Shown here: piece by piece, positions 9,401-15,684 of the stretch
Numbering within the stretch: the first letter of the stretch is position 1
Layout of the letters: the number at the start of each line of letters is the position of its first letter
DNA from: Hirudo medicinalis
Taxonomy: Eukaryota; Annelida; Clitellata; Hirudinida; Hirudinidae
Assembly (NCBI GenBank): GCA_011800805.1
Contig: MPNW01000610.1
Location: forward strand, 1-15,684
Direction of reading: 5' to 3'
Length of the DNA stretch: 15,684 nucleotides
Translations under genes and position numbers: made by a program
The notes under the pieces: model-generated
What the model was told of the DNA's origin: nothing
The model's input: the letters and a program-made list of their open reading frames with translations, nothing else
Databases searched by the model: none

Positions 9401-11832
9401 CATTTGTGTAATTTTGGAACTTGTAATCAAAACTTCAAATATAACCAAAGCAAGAAACATGGCTCTTCGTTATGTTAGTCGTAAACGGATTATGACCTAA
9501 CAGCCTAACAATGTCAACGAACCTTGGCTAGAACCTTTCGAATTTTGAATCCTTGACTTGATCAGGTGCTTTAAAAGAACCATTTGTCATGTTTTACATC
9601 CAGCATGGAAGTCCCACTCCAAACGTTCTCGATCATGTCTGATCAGTTCAAAGGGTTGAACTTTCAACTTGACCTACGTTCTGGCCTTATTCAAGGTGCC
9701 TCATTGTTCGACAAAATTGCTTTTTCTTTTATTTGAAGGTTTTCTCCTTAGATCTGATTTCTGTTCAAGATTCTCTAACAATACACGAGATCCTCAATCA
9801 TGCGATTCTAATGAATCTTGTGGCGGTTTGCATCGTTCGTGAGTTTTTGAATATTTTATTTGACTTATTTTAATAAGTAAAGAAGGAATTTATTAAATTA
9901 ATATTAAGAAATAAAAATTCAATCCATCTATTTATTTATTTATTTGAAAAATCAATTTTTACCTTTTTAAATCTGTTCGTCGTGTTTTAAATTTCAGTTT
10001 ATTTCGCAATGCACTAGGTCCTCTAGTGTGATGAGAAAATAGAATATTCACTGAGTACTTCTGAACTCTTGGGCAGGGTCAGAAACATCATATAGCTCAA
10101 ACTTCTGGGGCTCCCGGTGGTCCCTTAGGCTATTCTACATCGAGTACGATAGCGTTCCATAGCGCCCCGAGGGCTTCCAAGCATTGTGGATTGACAGAAT
10201 CTAAATTTGATTGTTTAAGGCCACAATTGTTCTTTTAATGTGCTCAAATGTCCGACTAAAAGAGATGAAATGAGATAAGACTTCGTCGTGTTCGAAACCC
10301 AGCCTGCACTCTCGCAGCGCCCTTGGGAAGGAGCGCTATATAAATGGTTAACAAGAGGCGCCTCCGACGCTCTGCATGTGGCGCTATATAAATGAACTGA
10401 ATTTTATATTTACAAATATATTCAGGTGTATAATTTGCGCTTCTATCGATCGTATTAATAAATATTGCAGGTTTTCGATGTAATTATTTTTTTTTTTTAT
10501 AAAATTGTGATAAAATTTCTCCTCGCGGTTCGTTAAGATGCTCAACTGGAGGAGTTCCAAGTGCTGAGAGTTTTTTTAAATGAATTTTTTAAAAGGAAAC
10601 TCGTTATTTTCGAGCTTCTTTTGAATGTGATGCCTAATGGGACAAGCCGTAAAATTGCAGCTCTGCGATTAGTATTGTTAGCGAATGAGTGAGTGAGTGA
10701 GTGAGTGAGTGAGTGAGTGAGTGAGTGAGTGAGTGAGTGAGTGAGTGCTTTCCTAAAGTTTAACAAGCTTCTTGGTAAGCTTCACGACTGTTTTTGACGG
10801 CCAACATAAGTCACTTCATCGATTGTCATGAGGACGACGACGACAAGGATGATGATGACGAATTCGTTGGTGATAATGATGACCAAGACAATGGCTTTTG
10901 GTGCTGGTAATGATGACTTAGCTAGTTCGACGGGTTTTGAACTCGGGACCTGCGGAGATCATAAAGTCCAATGAAAGCCATCCTAATTACATAACTATGT
11001 GAAGACCATTAAACCTGACCAATAAATTTTGATCAATAAATTAGATGATCTGATAATCAAAGGATAATTCCATTAATTACATCATAATTTCCATAAAATA
11101 TACTCTGAATTCGAATAATTCGTTCAGAAATTCATCATTCTTGTTCTAATCGAGTAATTATTTTGTTTGTTTTCGCGACCAAAAATGGCAATATTGCATA
11201 TCACTTCAAGTCATGGATATCGATCAGATTACAAACGAGACGAAACGGATCCGTCGAATAATTTTGTAATTAAAATAAATATTACGAATAGAAATAAAAA
11301 AAAAGATTCAAATTGAAAAAATTAAAATCGATTTAATTAATTAATTTAAAAGTAATTATCTCCAGATTTTCACCTCAGATTTTGAGAGGGGGCAAGTTCC
11401 AACATCTGAGAGAGTTGAATCCTTTCCTCGGGAGAAAGATTGTTGACGGCGGATATGACCTCATCCTCCGTTACTGGTCTTCCATTGGACCGCGGGCCGC
11501 CGACGTCATCCAAGGTGTCCAATGGAAATTGAGAGAGTGTCAAGCTGGTGGACTCCCTCTTGTCCCTGTAACTGTCAAATCTAATGGAAAAGTTGATGGA
11601 CATTTTGAGGGCTGTGACAATGTGTGTGACTTGGCACAATGTTATTTTTCTGATGATGATAATATTTGCCATAATATCGTCATATAGAAATATATAATAT
11701 ATTCATATATTATTATGACATGTAATAATATATAATATCTTCATATTATTATGACATGTAATAATATATAGTATATTCATATTATTATGACATGTAATAA
11801 TATATAATATATTCATATATTATTATGCCATA

Positions 11833-11863
<31 letters not shown>

Positions 11864-12002
11864 ATATATTCAGTGATATTAGCAATCTATCTGCCACTTA
11901 TTGGTTGAAATTGAATAGGTTGACGTATTCATTCAGAGTGATGATGTTCAAGTGTCAAGTCGTGAAAATAAATGAATAATAATAATAATAATAATAATAA
12001 TG

Positions 12003-12033
<31 letters not shown>

Positions 12034-13396
12034 TAATAACAATAATAATAATAATAATAATAATTTCGTTTAAATTCGAGAAGCATTTTTATTGTTATAA
12101 ATAATATTCTACAAAATAAATAAGTTTACAAATAAATATTCTTTTAAATAAATATGTTTACAAATTAATATTCTTTTAAATAAATATGTTTACAAATTAA
12201 TATTCTTTTAAATAAATATGTTTACAAATTAATATTCTTTTAAATAAATCCCTGCCAGGAGAAATAAAAGTTGATGAAATAAATGGAAAGCCATTGGCGA
12301 GCATTAATGGCTACCTGAGACTAATTGGCCCACTTTCTGCAATATTTTTGTACAATAATAACAATAATAATAATTATTATTATTATATTTATAATTTTAT
12401 TATAATTATTATATTATAATAATGATAATAATTATTGTTATAATCAGTAAATAATAAATTCAGTGATCTAGTGAAGTATTATTATCATTAATGTTTAATT
12501 ATTATTTTATTATTTTATTTTATTATTACTTAATTAATAACAATAACTATTATTATTATTTAGTATTTAATTATTATTATTATTATTATTATTGAAAATT
12601 CCAGTTTTATTATTTTTTATATCATTTACGATTCTTCAATTTATTTGTGCTGATGATTCGTTTCCAGAGAAAAATCGATCACGAGATTGGATTCCACAGG
12701 TGCGCTGACATTTTTGAACAGCATCTTTAGCGATCCGTCCTCCGTAACTCATCCCTCGTCTTGAAGATGTCGAGCGACGATTAAATTACGAATTTATTTA
12801 TTTGTTTTTTGTTGTTGTTTTTTTTTTAAATTCATTTTTAAAAAGATTTTCGAAAACATTAAAAGGAATTCGGTAGAAATGCCATCAATTAAATGCTACT
12901 CAGCCATCAGGTTTCAGTTCAGAACGAGAGACTAGACGATTCCTTGAGTTTTATCGACTGACGATTAATTAACGCCGCGATTAATCGAATTAATTAATTA
13001 TTATTATTACAATTGATTAGTCGAATTAATCGAATTAATGATTAGTTTCTATTCTGCTTAATTAAATATTTATAATTGATTTACGTGTGAATAAAACAAA
13101 TGAATTAAAAATTAAAGAAAAAAATCAAGGAGGACGAATCAACTTTTTTTTGAAGCAATAATAATAATAATAATAATAATATAATGTAATAATAATAATA
13201 ACAATAATAATAATAATAATAATAATAGTAATAATAATAATAATAATAATAGCTATTATTAAAAGTTACCAACGTCAGTTACACAAAATTCTAACCCAGA
13301 CGCAGTTAGTTCTCGGCGCTCGACAGGATTCGAAGCCACGGAGTTTAGGACTGAAATAACTCCTAGCAACACTGCAGACAGGTAAGGTGTGAGCAT
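5992..13396 (-). CDS. Calcitonin-like neuropeptide/hormone precursor (three coding exons)
   Basis: Read on the minus strand: a signal-peptide exon from 13396, a pro-region exon ending at 11374 and a mature-peptide exon 6112-5992. The start gives MLTPYLSAVLLGVISVLNSVAS, a clear signal peptide with likely cleavage before NPVERRELT. The pro-region exon is acidic (GRPVTEDEVISAVNNLSPEE...SQNL) and ends CTG AG|GTGAAA, phase 2. It joins the G at 6112 behind the acceptor TTCTTTTACCTTAG to form Arg, then LVKRR and the peptide. The peptide has Cys1 and Cys9, 30 residues, and ends PWSP-G-RRK-stop, so a Pro-amide is expected after KRR and GRR processing. An N-terminal Cys ring, about 30 residues and a Pro-amide match calcitonin-type peptides. 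The seven-residue ring is longer than the five in human calcitonin. Two phase-compatible joins of exons 1 and 2 give 156 or 137 residues. A secreted peptide precursor is likely; the calcitonin assignment is less certain. Confidence 0.75.
6361..6490. repeat. (ATT)n microsatellite
   Basis: Long ATT run with ATC and GTT interruptions, preceded by a short AAT run at about 6296-6313. The two opposite-sense runs could pair. Confidence 0.95.
6871..6914 (+). repeat. G-rich, TTAGGG-like tract with G-quadruplex potential
   Basis: Successive G runs of 6, 7, 4, 3 and 3 are separated by TT, ATTA, TA and TTA. The last part reads GGGTAGGGTTAGGG, close to the telomere repeat. It meets the usual four-run, short-loop G4 pattern on the + strand. 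Confidence 0.8.
9257..9312 (+). repeat. Degenerate GGGTTA-like stretch
   Basis: Series of AAGGGTTAGAGTTAGGGTC and GGGGTTAAGG-like words. Similar degenerate words occur at 7221-7262 and in reverse orientation at 13756-13822. Confidence 0.5.
10280..10395 (+). repeat. SINE-like fragment with B box and repeated GCGCTATATAAATG tail
   Basis: GTGTTCGAAACCC at 10288-10300 resembles an RNA polymerase III B box. GCGCTATATAAATG follows at 10333-10346 and again at 10381-10394. From memory this tail motif is common in repeats of many marine animals, often next to ATT microsatellites. No clear A box was found, so the element is probably truncated. Confidence 0.5.
10686..10747. repeat. (GAGT)n tetranucleotide microsatellite
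   Basis: 62 bp of perfect TGAG repeat, about 15 copies. It creates a spurious minus-strand Leu-Thr-His-Ser frame. Confidence 0.97.
11374..11611 (-). CDS. Peptide precursor exon 2: pro-region
   Basis: The minus-strand frame is open from above 11600 down to the donor AG|GTGAAA at 11374/11373. The clearly coding part reads DKRESTSLTLSQFPLDTL, then GRPVTEDEVISAVNNL and SPEERIQLSQMLELAPSQNL. It is acidic and amphipathic like the spacer of calcitonin-family precursors; human procalcitonin has a comparable SEDEARLLLAALVQ stretch, from memory. The 5' border is either 11611 (after TTGTCACAG) or 11565 (after AGTTACAG). The opposite strand is also open for about 100 codons but carries no recognisable signal. 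Confidence 0.68.
11683..11832. repeat. 36-38 bp AT-rich minisatellite
   Basis: About four copies marked by TTATTATGACATG: GACATG at 11717, 11753 and 11789, and a GCCATA variant at 11827 (spacings 36, 36, 38). It is followed by a TA dinucleotide run. It sits just upstream, on the minus strand, of the pro-region exon. Confidence 0.9.
11975..12064. repeat. (AAT)n microsatellite
   Basis: 90 bp of AAT with ATG and AAC interruptions. Confidence 0.96.
12114..12249. repeat. 32-bp minisatellite, 4.25 copies
   Basis: Units at 12114-12145, 12146-12177, 12178-12209 and 12210-12241, plus an 8-bp remnant. Units 2-4 are identical (they contain AAATAAATATGTTTACAAAT); unit 1 differs at a few bases. Confidence 0.96.
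12353..12595. repeat. Mixed AAT/ATT repeat region
   Basis: AAT and ATT runs in both senses with short AT-rich spacers, including AATAATTATTATTATTAT-like inverted stretches. Confidence 0.85.
13157..13251. repeat. (AAT)n microsatellite
   Basis: 95 bp of AAT with a few interruptions, about 30 bp downstream on the minus strand of the signal-peptide exon. Confidence 0.95.
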
Positions 13397-13407
13397 CGCT
13401 GTTATAC
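13285..13407 (-). CDS. Peptide precursor exon 1: signal peptide
   Basis: ATG is at 13396-13394. An acceptor-like TTTACACCTCAACAG precedes it, giving 11 nt of 5' UTR from 13407 and implying an upstream non-coding exon. The frame gives a 22-residue hydrophobic signal sequence, then NPVERRELTAS. Two donors are possible. GTTAGA after 13296 (phase 2) pairs with the acceptor at 11566/11565. GTGTAA after 13285 (phase 1) pairs with the acceptor at 11612/11611. A third site, GTAACT after 13283, is phase 0 and matches neither acceptor. The exon is under 40 codons and falls below usual ORF length cut-offs. Confidence 0.72.
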
Positions 13408-14304
13408 CTGTTGAGGTGTAAAGAATGAAAGAATAATTTTATTCGTCAGTTATTAAAATCGAAAATGTATAAATTGTGCTTGTTATGAAGGAGAGTCAAC
13501 CGCATTATTTCACGTGGTTGGGTTACAGCATCATCGTCGTAGTCGTCATCGCCACCAACATCATAACCGAGAATATTTTTAAACGCTCAGAGGTCTCTTT
13601 GGCATGACACTTCTTTCAGAAGCAAGACAAACTAACAGCGAGTACCGACTAGGATTCAGAAAAGTCTTAAGTAAGACGTGTGGCTGAGCCTCTTTATTTG
13701 CATATTCCATCAGGCAATCTCCTTAAACATTCCACAGCAGTCCAACGCTCAGCCCTTACCCTAGCCCTAACTCTAATCCAGAAGTTCCATTACTCGCCCT
13801 CTCCAGATTGGGGCTTAACCCTAGTGGGTCGATTTCCGACCCGCTCGGTTTCGGTTATGACGATTGGCTTGATTTTTGCGACCTCCATTTGACCTTTCGA
13901 AGGTCGTCGAGCTATCGGGCTTGGTTCTGTAATAATATGCGCGCGAAAATCTTGAATCGTCTGTGATGGATAGTGGAATTGCAAATGTGTGATTACAACG
14001 AAAGCTTAAGAAAGATGTTGGTGTATGATTTTTTTTGTATTTAAACGCGAATCATGCCACTCCGATTATCTGTCCAAATCATCTCGGTCAGCAAGGGACT
14101 TTAATAAAATAAATAAATAAATAAATAATTCCATTTATTTCCCAAACAAACATTGAATTCCCGCTAAGAAATATTCGGTAACAGAATGCAATTGCTTGAA
14201 TTGTTAATTAAAAGCTATTTATTGAAATGTTTAATTTAAATTATGGAAATTTAATGAATATTTATCAATTATGCATTAATAGCAGCAGCTCTATTTTATA
14301 CTAT

Positions 14305-14319
14305 TTATTATTATTGTTG

Positions 14320-14398
<79 letters not shown>

Positions 14399-14418
14399 TA
14401 GTATTGTTGTTGTTATTA

Positions 14419-14501
<83 letters not shown>

Positions 14502-14552
14502 GTTATTAATGAAGACGATNGTTGTTGTTATTATTGTTTATTATTATTATTA

Positions 14553-14624
<72 letters not shown>

Positions 14625-14630
14625 GTTATT
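14305..14630. repeat. Long (ATT)n arrays with one unresolved base
   Basis: About 325 bp of ATT with GTT interruptions, broken by an N at 14520. The unique word TGTTATTAATGAAGACGAT occurs just before the N and again at the end of the array. Confidence 0.95.
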
Positions 14631-14880
14631 AATGAAGACGATAAAAATCAAATCCACGAACTTAAAACTGGCATTGAAAGAAAACCTTGAAATCCTGTTG
14701 CTTGAGTAATCGCTACTCGTCAGTTTTAACATCGAATAAATGAATGTGAATGTGAATGTCATAAATATCATAAATATCATTATTATCGATATTAATGTCT
14801 GTCTTGACTCGAGCCTTTAAGAAAGAAATTATTTATAATTAAATCGTTTTAAAAGTAGCGAGAATGTACGCTGAAAAGAA

Positions 14881-14917
14881 TTATTATTATAATAATTATT
14901 ATCATTATTATTATTAC

Positions 14918-14951
<34 letters not shown>

Positions 14952-15050
14952 ATCATTATTATTAATATCATTATTATTAATATTATTATTTCTACTAAAC
15001 ATTAATAACTAATAATAACTTAATAATTAATAATAATAATAATAATAACT
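14881..15050. repeat. Mixed ATT/AAT repeat region
   Basis: ATT runs with a repeated ATTAATATC word, followed by AAT runs in the opposite sense. Confidence 0.85.
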
Positions 15051-15153
15051 TAACATCGGATAATTAAGCTTTAATTCGTATTCAATTAATGAATAATCAA
15101 CTTAATATCAGTCAAAGCACATCAAGATCGCACGACGACAAACTCTTCTCTGG

Positions 15154-15159
15154 TTTATT
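15154..15159 (-). terminator. Possible minus-strand poly(A) signal AATAAA
   Basis: TTTATT on the + strand reads AATAAA on the minus strand, about 235 nt beyond the stop of the possible terminal exon at 15392-15460. Confidence 0.25.
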
Positions 15160-15191
15160 TATAAATTAATTTAAAAAGTTTATATTCAATT

Positions 15192-15226
15192 TAAAACAAA
15201 AAACAAAACAAACAAACAAACAAACA
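15192..15226. repeat. (CAAA)n short tandem repeat
   Basis: A run of CAAA/CAAAA units on the + strand, bordering the GC-rich island. Confidence 0.9.
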
Positions 15227-15308
15227 GAATTGAAAAACAAACTACTTGTCCAATCCTCCTCTAAGACCGGCCTTCCTCCGTTAACACGGCCGGTCGGTTC
15301 CTGTCGGC

Positions 15309-15316
15309 CTTTTATA
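15309..15316 (-). promoter_or_regulatory. TATA-like box, minus strand
   Basis: TATAAAAG on the minus strand in a GC-rich island. It could be the promoter of the minus-strand peptide gene, whose coding start lies about 1.9 kb downstream behind an apparent 5' UTR acceptor. It could equally be chance. Confidence 0.25.
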
Positions 15317-15391
15317 AACCCGGCTGGAACTCCTACCTACCACCGGCACCACTGGACGTTTCATAAGACGCCGTGAGGATCATCATCGTCA

Positions 15392-15460
15392 TCATCTTTT
15401 GTTCTCGAAGATGCTCTCGATGGGGCTCGTCCTCCACGGGAGATTGGTGCCTCTGAAGGT
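15392..15460 (-). CDS. Possible terminal exon of an unknown minus-strand gene
   Basis: A good acceptor (CTCCGGACCTCATTCTTAG) precedes a 22-codon frame, TFRGTNLPWRTSPIESIFEN-KR-stop. Two other frames are also open: one ends DDDDDDPHGVL, the other ETSSGAGGR. The frame choice is therefore uncertain and no family is recognised. Upstream exons would lie beyond the right edge. Confidence 0.25.
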   Translation of the reverse strand, partial: TFRGTNLPWRTSPIESIFENKR

Positions 15461-15511
15461 CTAAGAATGAGGTCCGGAGAAAGCAAACTAAAGCTGTTAT
15501 TGTGACTGATG

Positions 15512-15592
15512 TTATTATTATTATTGTTATTAATATTATTATTATCGTTGTTCTTATTATTAATATTATTATTGTTGTTGTTGTTATTATTA

Positions 15593-15680
<88 letters not shown>

Positions 15681-15684
15681 CATT
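15512..15684. repeat. (ATT)n microsatellite running off the window
   Basis: ATT run with GTT and ATC interruptions, nearly perfect from about 15600 to the edge. Confidence 0.96.

Larger units (their letters stand above)
6113..11373 (-). other. Large intron 2 of the peptide gene
   Basis: About 5.3 kb between the pro-region donor (GTGAAA) and the mature-peptide acceptor (ACCTTAG). It holds an ATT array, a G-rich TTAGGG-like tract, degenerate GGGTTAG stretches, a GAGT array and a SINE-like piece. No second Cys-ring/amidation exon like the calcitonin/CGRP alternative exon was recognised on the minus strand, but short exons could be missed. Confidence 0.6.
11612..13284 (-). other. Intron 1 of the peptide gene
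   Basis: About 1.7 kb of AT-rich DNA between the signal-peptide and pro-region exons. It is largely AAT/ATT arrays and two minisatellites. A GC-richer island at about 12660-12780 has an acceptor-like site on the + strand but no assignable product. Confidence 0.55.
13408..15391. other. Upstream AT-rich DNA without a recognised gene
   Basis: This lies upstream of the signal-peptide exon on the minus strand. It holds the long ATT arrays and short AAAT runs (14104-14127). Poly-Leu, poly-Asn and poly-Ile reading frames here come only from the repeats. A non-coding first exon and promoter of the peptide gene may lie here. Confidence 0.5.

Noticed and set aside
10925..10965. Minus-strand B-box-like GAGTTCAAAACCC, as in a tRNA or SINE
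   Set aside because: No matching A box or cloverleaf could be drawn; too weak to list as a tRNA gene.
11382..11687. 101-codon + strand frame opposite the pro-region exon
   Set aside because: It lacks recognisable domains. The minus strand gives an acidic pro-region with matching splice phases, so this is taken as its shadow.
12668..12730. Possible + strand terminal exon RKIDHEIGFHRCADIFEQHL after a good acceptor (TTCGTTTCCAG)
   Set aside because: At least two frames are equally open, no upstream + strand exon exists nearby, and it lies in an intron of the minus-strand gene.
13318..13336. tRNA B-box-like GGATTCGAAGCC (reverse sense), suggesting a SINE
   Set aside because: The bases are explained as codons VASNP of the signal-peptide exon, and no A box or element ends were found.
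14227..14709. 160-codon poly-Leu frame, and the poly-Ile and poly-Asn frames on the other strand and at 15333-15683
   Set aside because: These are translations of ATT arrays, interrupted by an N. There is no coding evidence.
1..15684. CRISPR array, bacterial operon, prophage or defence system
   Set aside because: The tandem repeats lack unique spacers and the genes are spliced eukaryotic genes.

Overview
The window looks like nuclear DNA from an invertebrate animal. It has spliced genes with GT-AG introns, long introns, many AAT/ATT microsatellites, minisatellites, scattered degenerate TTAGGG-like stretches and a tRNA-derived SINE-like piece. Gene content fits a marine invertebrate, possibly a lophotrochozoan such as a mollusc. 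That placement is an inference, and no marker in the window fixes it.

Three protein genes can be supported. (1) The 3' part of a TMX1/TMX4-type thioredoxin-related transmembrane protein lies on the + strand: five exons from 412 to 2245, with the thioredoxin active-site exons off the left edge. (2) A complete three-exon secreted protein lies on the + strand at 4468-5598. It has a signal peptide, a PAN/apple-like cysteine domain and a C-type lectin domain. (3) A three-exon neuropeptide or hormone precursor lies on the - strand at 13396-5992, and its exons are too short to stand out individually. It has a signal-peptide exon, an acidic pro-region exon and a terminal exon. The terminal exon encodes one 30-residue peptide between KRR and GRRK, with an N-terminal Cys pair and a C-terminal Pro-amide. 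This is the architecture of a calcitonin-type precursor. All three splice phases agree and pro-region and mature peptide join without a break. This is the main discovery of the window.

Layout: 1-411, AAT microsatellite and TMX intron. 412-2245, TMX exons. 2246-4467, probable TMX 3' UTR and intergenic DNA. 4468-5598, lectin gene. 5599-5991, the short gap between the convergent lectin and peptide genes. 5992-13407, peptide gene with a 5.3-kb and a roughly 1.7-kb intron, which hold most of the minisatellites, G-rich stretches and SINE-like pieces. 13408-15684, AT-rich upstream DNA with large ATT arrays, a single-N assembly join flanked by duplicated sequence, and a GC-rich island holding a minus-strand TATA-like box and a possible terminal exon.

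The three genes are not an operon, and nothing suggests they act in one pathway beyond all entering the secretory route: an ER oxidoreductase, a secreted lectin and a secreted peptide.
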